Origin: Candidatus Omnitrophota bacterium | GTDB taxonomy: Bacteria > Omnitrophota > Gorgyraeia > DTHP01 | Assembly (NCBI GenBank): GCA_023818555.1 | Contig: JAMWCG010000071.1 | Span: 1-5,568 of the forward strand | DNA length: 5,568 nucleotides | Direction of reading: 5' to 3' | Shown here: piece by piece, positions 1 through 5,568 of the stretch | Numbering within the stretch: position 1 is the stretch's first letter | How the letters are laid out: each line of letters begins with the position of its first letter | Made by a program: the position numbers and the translations under genes | Notes under the pieces: generated by a model | The model's database searches: none | Told to the model about the DNA's origin: nothing | The model's input: only the letters and a program-made list of their open reading frames with translations

Positions 1-1441
1 TGAAGAAGTCTTCATGCATAAGAGATTTTAATTCCTTAATCAGGGACTTTTCTTTAAACATAAGTTTTATAAGGGTTATCTCAGCTTCGCGAATAGAAGA
101 AAAAACGGGAATCCTTTCTCTCAAAGAATCGTCCTCTTTTTCTACTCCGCGTTTCCCCGCACGCATTTTTTTCAATTCCATCCAGAGACTTTCTTCAGAA
201 ACAGAAACCCGGTCCGCTAATTGTTTCACAAATTCCGAAAGGATTATCTGGTTATCTATCTTCGCTAAGGTGGAAAGTATCTCTTTAATCAAATTTACCT
301 TCCCCTCAATGGTTTTAAGGTCATATTGAGAAAGCAAAATCTCCAATTTATATTCTAAGATGTTTTTTGCCTCTCCCATAATCTTTGCTAACTCCTCTTT
401 TCCTCTTTTTTGAACAAAACTATCCGGGTCAAAACCAGAAGGAAGAACCCCTAACTTTACTTCCAAACCTCCTTCTAAGAGAATCTCCAGTCCTCTGAGT
501 GCAGCCAGCTCCCCTGCTTTATCTCCATCATAAATCACTATTACTGAAGAAGTATATCTGCGGAGCAGACGCGCCTGTTCAGGGGTTAAAGCAGTACCTA
601 AGGTAGCCACAAGATTATTAAATCCCTCCTGAAAGGGAGAAAGCAAATCCATATAACCCTCCACAATTACCACAAATCCTTTCTCTTTTATGAATTCGCG
701 GGAGAAATTTAATCCATAGAGGGTTTCCCCCTTTTTGTAAATGCTCGTCTCCGGAGTATTGATATATTTAGGTAAAGAATCATCCAAGACTCTTCCGCCA
801 AACCCTATAACTCTTTGCCGGAGATCAAAGATAGGATAAATAATCCTCCCACGGAAAAAGTCAAAATATCCTTCCCCCTTTTCTCTCCGCCGGATCAATC
901 CCGTTTTCTCAGCCTGGGCTAAATCTTGCTTTTTTTCTTTTAGAAAATTTACTAAAGCATCTCCTGCAGACGGAGAAAAGCCTAATTTAAATTTCTCCCA
1001 GGTAGTTCTGAGCAAACCTCTTTTTAAAAGATAATTCCTTACTTCTTCGCATTGCGAAGAATTGAGTAAGAGATGATGATAAAATTGCATCGCCAGGTGG
1101 TTTATTTTGTATAATTCCATTACTCCCCGGGCTTCCTTTCCCATCTCCGGAATATTTACCCCTACGCGTTTGGCTAAAACTTTTACTGCTTCAGGAAATT
1201 CTAAGCGCTCATAGCGCATCAAGAAATGCAAGACATTCCCCCCTTCATTGCATCCAAAACAGTGAAAAATCTGTTTATCCGGACTCACCATAAAAGAGGG
1301 GGTTTTTTCTTTATGAAAAGGACAAAGCGCCTTAAAATTCCTCCCTGCTCTTTTTAAAGGAAAATAGGAGGAAACTATCTCCACAATATCAGTGCGCGAA
1401 ATAATTTCATCTATAATATTGTCAGGAATAAAACCGGCCAT
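1..1441 (-). CDS. dnaG: DNA primase DnaG, 3' end cut by window edge
   Basis: DnaG synthesises the short RNA primers for lagging-strand and restart synthesis at the fork, docking on the replicative helicase. From ATG at 1441 I read 480 codons with no stop, against about 580-600 for the family. The N-terminal zinc-binding domain has ligands C40, H43, C61 and C64, in CPFHKEKTPSF and FHCFGCNEGGN. The RNA polymerase domain has FRGRI...GFGGR (about 196-217). The TOPRIM fold carries the catalytic glutamate E261 (EGYMDLL) and acidic D305/D307 (YDGDKAG) and D338/D340 (GFDPDSF), so all metal-binding acids are present. The visible end (about 451-480, REAEITLIKLMF...) is the beginning of the helicase-binding domain; the remainder lies outside. 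The start lies 1 nt after the stop of the NIF3-like gene and has no convincing Shine-Dalgarno, so translation is probably coupled. It belongs to the cvpA unit driven from 2968-2940. Identification is secure. Confidence 0.97.
   Translation of the reverse strand, partial: MAGFIPDNIIDEIISRTDIVEIVSSYFPLKRAGRNFKALCPFHKEKTPSFMVSPDKQIFHCFGCNEGGNVLHFLMRYERLEFPEAVKVLAKRVGVNIPEMGKEARGVMELYKINHLAMQFYHHLLLNSSQCEEVRNYLLKRGLLRTTWEKFKLGFSPSAGDALVNFLKEKKQDLAQAEKTGLIRRREKGEGYFDFFRGRIIYPIFDLRQRVIGFGGRVLDDSLPKYINTPETSIYKKGETLYGLNFSREFIKEKGFVVIVEGYMDLLSPFQEGFNNLVATLGTALTPEQARLLRRYTSSVIVIYDGDKAGELAALRGLEILLEGGLEVKLGVLPSGFDPDSFVQKRGKEELAKIMGEAKNILEYKLEILLSQYDLKTIEGKVNLIKEILSTLAKIDNQIILSEFVKQLADRVSVSEESLWMELKKMRAGKRGVEKEDDSLRERIPVFSSIREAEITLIKLMFKEKSLIKELKSLMHEDFF
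1043..1061. repeat. 8-bp perfect inverted repeat inside dnaG
   Basis: TTCTTCGC and GCGAAGAA flank a 3-nt loop, a hairpin-capable element within codons for NSSQCEE (about residues 127-133) of the primase, just after the zinc domain. The codons fit the protein normally, so it is most simply a by-product of coding sequence. Confidence 0.35.
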
Positions 1442-1442
1442 C

Positions 1443-2399
1443 TTAAGAGTGTTTTATTCTCTGGAAACCGGAACAGGTAATAAATTCAAATCTCTCCTTT
1501 TTCCCTAAGGCATCTAAAAGGAGATTAAGCCCTAAAGCATCAGAAGCAATATGTCCGGCGATAATTACATTTATATGTTCAGTTTTTACTTTCTGAAAAT
1601 GTTCTTCCGAGAGATGCATACAGACTATTGTCCCTACTCCTGCCTGGGAAAGCCGGTTAAAAACCTCTTTTGAACCCTCTGTTCCTCCGGTCATTTCCAC
1701 AAAAATTTTCCCTGCCCTTTTATGTTTATCCCCAATAAGGATTTTTGGACCGGCATTATTTTTCTCCGCCAGTTGATATTCCGGAAGTCCAAGCAGCAAT
1801 TCAATTATCTCTCCTAAGAATTCTGGTTTCTTCCTGTCTATCAATTCCTGAAGAAAACTTGCCACACAGTTATCCGCGGGAGTATGCACACAGATAAACG
1901 CAAGGTCCAAAAGTTTTGCCACATCCACAGCCCGGGTATGATTTAGCGGAAGGACTTTTCTCTCCACTTCCTTTATCCTTTCTCCTAAGAGGTCTTCCGC
2001 TACAGCAATCGGAATCCCTATCTTGTTGAGAATGTCCGCCTGCATGTGCATCACTTCATAAAACCCTGCCAGAGCCATTCCCTCAGGATGGTGTGACATA
2101 ATAAGGTCAACCCTCTTCCCTTTCTCTCGCAATCTATCTGCAAGCAGAACCTCGCCTACTTCCATATCTATTCCCACCAGGATGGTCTTTATTTCCTTAT
2201 CGGGGTCTCCATTCAATATCCTTGTATCTGTATAGGGATTATGCAATTTTTCCTGATCAAATCTTTTCTTCTCCTCTTCTTTGAGAGAAGCATACTCCTC
2301 TTTCGCTCTTTCCAGAACTTTACGCACTTCTCCTTTTCCCCGGGGGTCCATTTCCATCCCCTGTTTAATCACCCATTCATAGAGGGTTTTTAACTTCAA
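1443..2399 (-). CDS. NIF3-like (DUF34) putative metal-binding protein, long form
   Basis: A 318-residue protein of the NIF3/DUF34 superfamily, whose members bind a dinuclear metal centre and whose biochemical role is unsettled. Likely ligands are H103-H104 (SHHPEG), D176 (HTPADN), H283 and D287 (GHIASD). The last is Asp where classical NIF3 proteins usually have Glu. The first ~68 residues are mostly helical and charged (about 22-50 rich in Lys/Glu) and precede the usual fold, which begins near KTILVGIDME (71-80). The protein is therefore longer than the ~250-residue core but lacks the large PII-like insert of the ~370-residue Firmicutes form. It resembles, from memory, a subfamily annotated 'NGG1p interacting factor NIF3' in anaerobes, with conserved DPRGK, NPY.DTRILNGD and EMTGGTEG blocks. 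The start is TTG, fixed by a near-perfect ribosome binding site (2404-2411); the next in-frame Met is residue 14. It is soluble, with no signal peptide. It lies 3 nt after cvpA and 1 nt before dnaG. Family is likely; function unknown. Confidence 0.85.
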   Translation of the reverse strand: MKLKTLYEWVIKQGMEMDPRGKGEVRKVLERAKEEYASLKEEEKKRFDQEKLHNPYTDTRILNGDPDKEIKTILVGIDMEVGEVLLADRLREKGKRVDLIMSHHPEGMALAGFYEVMHMQADILNKIGIPIAVAEDLLGERIKEVERKVLPLNHTRAVDVAKLLDLAFICVHTPADNCVASFLQELIDRKKPEFLGEIIELLLGLPEYQLAEKNNAGPKILIGDKHKRAGKIFVEMTGGTEGSKEVFNRLSQAGVGTIVCMHLSEEHFQKVKTEHINVIIAGHIASDALGLNLLLDALGKKERFEFITCSGFQRIKHS

Positions 2400-2402
2400 T
2401 CT

Positions 2403-2921
2403 TCACCTCCTCTTAGTGAAAAAGAAATCTTCCACATTCCGATAAACCACATTTACTACCTTGGTAATCACCTTCCCACTTATTGACTTTTCCTCAATGG
2501 ATTTTTTCAAATAGGGAATCTCTGTAATCCCCAAAAGATAAAAAAGAAAACTCACCACCACACCCGCTTTCACCATCCCTAAGACTGCTCCCCCCAAGAA
2601 ATTTATTCTTTCAATTATCTTTATCCTTACAATTCGTTTAAAGAACTGCCCCAATAGGTTCGCCAACATAATAGTCCCCAGAGCAATTCCTCCAAAGATG
2701 ATAATTTCGTTCAAAACCAGAGGTATTTCTGTGCGTTCATAAAGAGTGGAGGCGATGGGTTTATAGTATTTAAGAGATAAATATAAAGCCACACACCAAC
2801 CACTCAGACTTAAAAACTCAAGCACCACTCCATTCCTTATCCCCCGGAAAACTCCCCGCAGGATAAAGACAAGCACCACTACATCTACCCAGTTAAACTG
2901 TGTAAGGAAATTGGGGACCAA
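2403..2921 (-). CDS. cvpA: CvpA family inner-membrane protein
   Basis: A small integral membrane protein of the CvpA family, named for colicin V production in E. coli; its general role in envelope physiology is poorly defined. From TTG at 2921 it is 172 residues, a normal family length. Four hydrophobic helices are visible: about 11-28 (begins NWVDVVVLVF, with the family's W-x-D), 32-50, 71-94 and 108-130. The conserved pattern R-G-x-x-x-G (22-27) follows the first helix, and the ERINFLGGAVLGMVK block (104-118) opens the fourth. The tail is short, basic and cytoplasmic in appearance (ends FFFTKRR). The frame stays open to a TTG at 2951, but that codon overlaps the -10 box of a consensus promoter, so the 10 extra codons cannot be in a transcript starting there. 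The start at 2921 has only a weak purine-rich leader (GGGGAAAGAGAGA). It is the first gene of the unit running into dnaG. The family is clear; the exact start is probable. Confidence 0.88.
   Translation of the reverse strand: MVPNFLTQFNWVDVVVLVFILRGVFRGIRNGVVLEFLSLSGWCVALYLSLKYYKPIASTLYERTEIPLVLNEIIIFGGIALGTIMLANLLGQFFKRIVRIKIIERINFLGGAVLGMVKAGVVVSFLFYLLGITEIPYLKKSIEEKSISGKVITKVVNVVYRNVEDFFFTKRR
2404..2411 (-). promoter_or_regulatory. Strong ribosome binding site fixing the TTG start of the NIF3-like gene
   Basis: On the minus strand the sequence reads AGGAGGTG, with 6 nt between AGGAGG and the TTG start at 2399-2397. It matches the anti-Shine-Dalgarno almost completely. The site is built from the last two Arg codons (AGG AGG) and the TGA stop of cvpA, so ribosomes ending cvpA are positioned to reinitiate. 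It justifies choosing TTG over the ATG 13 codons further in. Confidence 0.9.
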
Positions 2922-3021
2922 TCTCTCTTTCCCCTTTTTATTATAACACAAAAGATGAATTTTGTCAAGTTTTTACTGCAAATATGTGTAAATAATAAAG
3001 TTACAGAAGAACAGCCATACT
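2922..3021. other. Intergenic gap between mtaB and cvpA
   Basis: This 100-bp AT-rich gap is the only real intergenic space in the window. It holds the cvpA promoter and a palindrome at its right end that overlaps the mtaB stop. I find no GC-rich hairpin followed by a T run on the minus strand, so no intrinsic terminator for the upstream unit is supported, and no RNA gene is apparent. Confidence 0.75.
2940..2968 (-). promoter_or_regulatory. Perfect-consensus sigma-70 promoter for cvpA-NIF3-dnaG
   Basis: On the minus strand a -35 box TTGACA (2968-2963) and a -10 box TATAAT (2945-2940) are separated by exactly 17 bp (2962-2946), the ideal housekeeping sigma-factor geometry. The stretch upstream of the -35 is AT-rich and could serve as an UP element. 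Transcription should begin near 2933, in a run of G, leaving a leader of only about 12 nt before the cvpA TTG at 2921. All three features are seen directly; activity and start point are inferred. Confidence 0.9.
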
Positions 3022-3030
3022 TTATAAAGT
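3019..3030. repeat. 12-bp perfect palindrome over the mtaB stop codon
   Basis: ACTTTATAAAGT is its own reverse complement and spans the TAA stop of mtaB (3024-3022). Its centre is about 91 bp upstream of the predicted cvpA transcription start. The sequence is certain, but a 12-bp palindrome is expected about once by chance in a window this size, so an operator role is only a possibility. Confidence 0.4.
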
Positions 3031-4206
3031 GCCGTAAACCCAGTCTCCTCGCATTCCTTTTACTTCTATTTCTATAAATTCATCAGGAATTTTCTCCTGT
3101 GTTTGCAATAACACATTAAGATAATGTTCACTGTGTCCGGAAAATAACCCTGGAGAAATTTCTTTTTCTCTCAGAAAAGAGATTCTCTTCCCCAGAAAAT
3201 TATTTAAAATCTCCTCTCGCCAGCTCTTCTCCAGAAGTCTCAACGCTAAAAACCTTTGCTGAACTTCCTGTGGTTTCACCTGGTTTTTAATTTTTTCTGC
3301 CGGAGTTCCGGGACGCGGACTAAACTTAAAAATATGCACTTTCAGCGGTTTCAGATACTCTAAGAAAGCAAGGGTGTTTTGGAAATTTTCTTCCTTCTCT
3401 TCAGGGAAACCAACCATGATATCGGTAGTAAAGACAAACTGAGGAATTTTTTTTCTTATTTCTTTTATTATAGCACAGGCAAACTCTTTTGTATATCTCC
3501 GATTCATTTTTTTTAGCACAAAATCGTCTCCACTCTGAAAAGGAATGTGCAGATGCGGACAGAGTTTCTTTGCCTGGCTTAGGAAATTGAGAAATTCTTC
3601 ATTTATATATTGGGGATCAAGCGAGCTTAAACGAACCCGAAAATCTCCGTTTAATTCCTCCAAGACTTTAAGCAAATCCACCAAGCTTGAAGGAGGAGAT
3701 AAGTCTTTTCCATACTCCCCTAAGCAGATTCCGGTTAAAACAATTTCCTTATAGCCATTCTTGAAGAGTCTCGTAAATTCCCTCAATACTAATTCCTTGG
3801 GTTTACTTCTTGACTCACCCCGGACATAAGGAACAATACAGTAACTACAGAAATTGTTACAACCATCTTGAATCTTTAAAAATGCCCTTCTGTGTCCAGC
3901 AAAAAAAGAAATTTCTTCCTCTAAATTAGGAGAAAATCTTCCCGAACCCTTTTCTTGACCCTGCAGTCTTTGCAAACATCCGACAAGCAAAATCTGTGCA
4001 GAGGAGTTTTTCTTTTTTAATCTCTCTACCAAAGCCCGAGATTCTCCTTCTGCTTTTTGCGTAACTACACAGGTATTTACTACATACAGATCTGCAGAAC
4101 CGTTTTCTACTTCCTTAAATCCTAAGGAAAGATATTTCTCCCGTAAAACCTGCGTATCGTATTGATTGGCTTTGCAACCAAAGGTATAAAACTTTATCCA
4201 CGGCAT
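3022..4206 (-). CDS. mtaB: tRNA t6A37 methylthiotransferase MtaB
   Basis: A radical-SAM methylthiotransferase that converts t6A to ms2t6A at position 37 of tRNAs decoding ANN codons, stabilising codon-anticodon pairing. The N-terminal UPF0004 domain supplies C11 (TFGCKANQYDTQ, the MtaB-type signature), C46 (VVNTCVVT) and C77 (VGCLQ) for the auxiliary 4Fe-4S cluster. The radical-SAM cluster is CxxxCxxC at C116, C120 and C123 (DGCNNFCSYCIVP). LTGICLGEYG, RLSSLDP, HLHIPFQSGDD and TTDIMVGFPEE follow, and residues from about 335 form the TRAM RNA-binding domain. At 394 residues it is shorter than the usual ~430-450: only 39 residues separate C77 from C116, so the end of the UPF0004 domain is reduced, though all six cysteines remain. 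The ATG start lies 3 nt after the pfkA stop, with a G-rich partial Shine-Dalgarno in the pfkA tail. MiaB and RimO are less likely because of the TFGCKANQY motif. Confidence 0.93.
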   Translation of the reverse strand: MPWIKFYTFGCKANQYDTQVLREKYLSLGFKEVENGSADLYVVNTCVVTQKAEGESRALVERLKKKNSSAQILLVGCLQRLQGQEKGSGRFSPNLEEEISFFAGHRRAFLKIQDGCNNFCSYCIVPYVRGESRSKPKELVLREFTRLFKNGYKEIVLTGICLGEYGKDLSPPSSLVDLLKVLEELNGDFRVRLSSLDPQYINEEFLNFLSQAKKLCPHLHIPFQSGDDFVLKKMNRRYTKEFACAIIKEIRKKIPQFVFTTDIMVGFPEEKEENFQNTLAFLEYLKPLKVHIFKFSPRPGTPAEKIKNQVKPQEVQQRFLALRLLEKSWREEILNNFLGKRISFLREKEISPGLFSGHSEHYLNVLLQTQEKIPDEFIEIEVKGMRGDWVYGTL

Positions 4207-4209
4207 CTT

Positions 4210-5292
4210 CTAAACCCCCAAGGATGTTCCCATCGCTAAAGCCACCTTAAGCAAGTGGTGAGTGGGGGGAATTTTTTTTATCCGGCTCACCGCTTCCGCC
4301 AAAGATAAAGAACCTATTTCTCTTCCTTGCAAGACAACCATCTCGCCGAAATTTCCCTTTTTAATCAACCTCACCGCATATTCTCCAAAGCGGGTAGCCA
4401 GAATTCTATCAAAAGCAGAGGGACCACCTCCCCTTAAAAGATGTCCCAAAACAGTCACCCGGCACTCAATCTCCGTCCTATCCTCAATCTGTTTAGCCAC
4501 AAAATTTCCAATTCCTCCCAATCTTATGGGGTCAGGACTATCTTTCACAATTCTCTGCACAACCATCTTTCCCCCTTGAGGATAGGCTCCCTCAGCCACT
4601 ACCACAATGCTGAAGCGTTTTCCCCGCCTGCTCCTCTCCTTTACTTTCTCACAAACCTTCTCTATAGAAAAAGGAATTTCGGGGATTAAAATTATATCGC
4701 CTCCCCCCGCAATTCCTGAACATAAAGCAAGCCAGCCGGCATATCTTCCCATTACTTCCACAATCATTACGCGGTGATGGGACTGGGCAGTAGTATGCAG
4801 TTTATCAATGGCTTCAGTAGCGTTTAATACCGCAGAATCGAAACCAAAGGTCTGGTCGGTTCCCCAGACATCATTATCAATGGTTTTAGGGATTCCAATC
4901 ACCGGCACACCCTTTTCAAAAAACTTATAGGCAATCCTTAAGGTCCCATCCCCGCCGATACAGACAAGACTTTCCAACTTCATTTTCTCAAAATTATTCA
5001 GACAGCGCCGGGAAAAGTCGCGAAAAACAATCCTCTTTTTAAATTTTGTGGGCTGCGCAAAAGGATTAGTTTTATTAGAAGTCCCTAAGATTGTTCCTCC
5101 TAAGGTTAAAATTCCCGAAACATCCTCATAAGTTAGCCTTCTGAAACGGTTCTCTATCAATCCCAAATAACCATCCTCAATTCCAAATACTTCCCAGCCA
5201 TAGTCATTTATTGCGGTTTTTGCCACCGCCCGGATTACCGCATTTATCCCCGGACAATCTCCCCCACCGGTTAATATACCAATTCTTCTCAT
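4210..5292 (-). CDS. pfkA: 6-phosphofructokinase, mixed-substrate group
   Basis: Phosphorylates fructose-6-phosphate to fructose-1,6-bisphosphate, the committing step of glycolysis, in the cytoplasm. The 360-residue protein has the phosphodonor loop GGGDCPGINAVIR (9-21), GGDGT (113-117), the catalytic PKTIDND (135-141, with D139 as likely base), substrate-binding MGR (181-183), and R278, H284 and R287 in the LGHLLRGG region, equivalent to E. coli R243, H249 and R252. At the two donor-deciding positions it has Gly (G116, as in ATP enzymes) but Lys (K136, as in pyrophosphate enzymes). This is the combination of the group III 'mixed' family. Gly116 favours ATP, but the donor cannot be settled by reading. 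ATG at 5292 overlaps the rsmE TGA as ATGA, with no Shine-Dalgarno, so translation is coupled. mtaB follows after 3 nt. No sign of truncation or transfer. Confidence 0.95.
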   Translation of the reverse strand: MRRIGILTGGGDCPGINAVIRAVAKTAINDYGWEVFGIEDGYLGLIENRFRRLTYEDVSGILTLGGTILGTSNKTNPFAQPTKFKKRIVFRDFSRRCLNNFEKMKLESLVCIGGDGTLRIAYKFFEKGVPVIGIPKTIDNDVWGTDQTFGFDSAVLNATEAIDKLHTTAQSHHRVMIVEVMGRYAGWLALCSGIAGGGDIILIPEIPFSIEKVCEKVKERSRRGKRFSIVVVAEGAYPQGGKMVVQRIVKDSPDPIRLGGIGNFVAKQIEDRTEIECRVTVLGHLLRGGGPSAFDRILATRFGEYAVRLIKKGNFGEMVVLQGREIGSLSLAEAVSRIKKIPPTHHLLKVALAMGTSLGV

Positions 5293-5568
5293 TTCAATTC
5301 ATAATTAAGAATGGATAAAATATATATTGCCGCGGTCTCGCTTCGCAACACCGCCTCTCCCAAACTTACGGGAATCGCTCCTTTCTCTTTAGCCTGAAAG
5401 AATTCTTCCGGAGTAAAATCGCCTTCCGGACCAATAAAGATAAAGACATCTTCTTTAAATTTACTCCAATCCAATTCTCTTAAATCCAAACCCCTCTCCG
5501 CCAGAGAGGGAATTGCCCGGTGGTTTGACCGGCCGGCGGGCCTGGTCCTCGGTGCCTCCGCCGACAAA
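5289..5568 (-). CDS. rsmE: 16S rRNA (uracil-1498-N3)-methyltransferase RsmE, 5' part missing
   Basis: RsmE methylates U1498 in helix 44 of 16S rRNA using S-adenosylmethionine through a SPOUT trefoil knot. The C-terminal knot is clear: FIFIGPEGDFTPEEF followed by the family's closing block VSLGEAVLRSETAAIYILSILNYELK, which forms the cofactor pocket. GPEGD replaces the commoner GPEGG, a variant I know from some phyla. The N-terminal PUA-like domain and half of the catalytic domain lie beyond the right edge; full-length proteins are about 240-250 residues, and no true start is present. The first ~20 visible residues, read from DNA right of about 5510, are Pro/Arg/Ala-rich and do not resemble the expected RsmE strand and loop. 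That DNA is about 69% GC, unlike the rest of the window. The end overlaps pfkA by 4 nt. The C-terminal identity is firm; the edge portion is doubtful. Confidence 0.85.
   Translation of the reverse strand, partial: LSAEAPRTRPAGRSNHRAIPSLAERGLDLRELDWSKFKEDVFIFIGPEGDFTPEEFFQAKEKGAIPVSLGEAVLRSETAAIYILSILNYELK
5492..5510. repeat. Short inverted repeat at the composition boundary in rsmE
   Basis: CCCTCTC and GAGAGGG are perfect reverse complements separated by 5 nt (CGCCA), a 7-bp stem that could form a hairpin in either strand. It sits exactly where the sequence changes from ordinary composition to a GC-rich tail at the window edge. It has no following T run on the minus strand and lies inside an open reading frame, so it is not a terminator. 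Confidence 0.5.

Noticed and set aside
2922..2951. Ten-codon N-terminal extension of CvpA from TTG at 2951
   Set aside because: These codons overlap the promoter -10 box and lie upstream of the predicted transcript start; the added residues (MCYNKKGKER) do not look like CvpA, which normally begins just before the first membrane helix.
2969..3018. Possible Rho-independent terminator after mtaB
   Set aside because: The gap is AT-rich with no GC-rich stem followed by a T run on the minus strand; only a weak AT palindrome is present.
3545..3754. 69-codon open frame on the plus strand within mtaB
   Set aside because: Lies opposite the conserved radical-SAM domain, has no recognisable motif or ribosome binding site, and is explained as a shadow of mtaB.
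4262..4579. 105-codon open frame on the plus strand within pfkA
   Set aside because: Opposite a fully conserved phosphofructokinase; low-complexity Pro/Ser-rich translation with no family resemblance.
4441..4689. 82-codon open frame on the plus strand within pfkA
   Set aside because: Also a shadow of pfkA, overlapping the previous shadow in another frame, with no start signal or motif.
5505..5567. TTG at 5567 as the true start of a 92-residue RsmE-like protein
   Set aside because: The encoded fragment lacks the PUA-like domain and half the SPOUT domain, the start is at the window edge, and the composition is anomalous; better described as a partial gene.
1..5568. CRISPR array, insertion sequence, tRNA or rRNA gene, or defence system
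   Set aside because: No spaced direct repeats, transposase motifs, terminal inverted repeats around a gene, cloverleaf-like segments or defence domains are visible; coding DNA of known housekeeping families fills nearly all of the window.

Overview
All genes in this window lie on the minus strand, so transcription runs from the right edge to the left. The content is bacterial core-genome: genes for 16S rRNA methylation, glycolysis, tRNA methylthiolation, a CvpA membrane protein, a NIF3-like metalloprotein and DNA primase. Sampled lines are about 42-48% GC in coding DNA and far lower in the one intergenic gap. Two of the genes use TTG starts. Gene spacing is 1-4 nt or overlapping, which points to a compact, streamlined genome. 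The primase, the full-length CvpA and NIF3-like proteins and the promoter all indicate Bacteria. The gene order and the GGDGT/PKTIDND phosphofructokinase would suit an uncultured lineage such as Omnitrophota or a Firmicutes-like anaerobe, but this is a weak inference and I cannot place the organism from sequence alone.

Layout in order of transcription. Unit 1 (5568 to 3022): the 3' part of rsmE overlaps pfkA by 4 nt (ATGA), and pfkA is followed after 3 nt by mtaB. Unit 2 (2921 to 1, leaving the window): cvpA, then after 3 nt a NIF3-like gene, then after 1 nt dnaG, which is cut by the left edge. The gap 2922-3021 carries a perfect-consensus sigma-70 promoter (TTGACA, 17 bp, TATAAT) driving unit 2. 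That promoter overlaps the 5' end of the longest possible cvpA reading frame and so moves the cvpA start to a TTG at 2921. I see no clear Rho-independent terminator between the units, so read-through from unit 1 is possible.

How the genes relate. RsmE and MtaB both modify RNA of the translation machinery (16S U1498; ms2 group on tRNA t6A37). PfkA commits fructose-6-phosphate to glycolysis. DnaG primes replication, and dnaG is often operonic with housekeeping genes; a NIF3-family gene near dnaG/rpoD is also known from Firmicutes. No shared pathway is evident beyond housekeeping co-expression.

No defence island, mobile element, CRISPR array, RNA gene or obviously new system is visible. The points most worth a second look are the exact promoter and start revision at cvpA, the long NIF3-like protein, a shortened linker in MtaB, the mixed phosphofructokinase signature, and an abrupt GC-rich, non-RsmE-like stretch at the right edge that may be an assembly junction.
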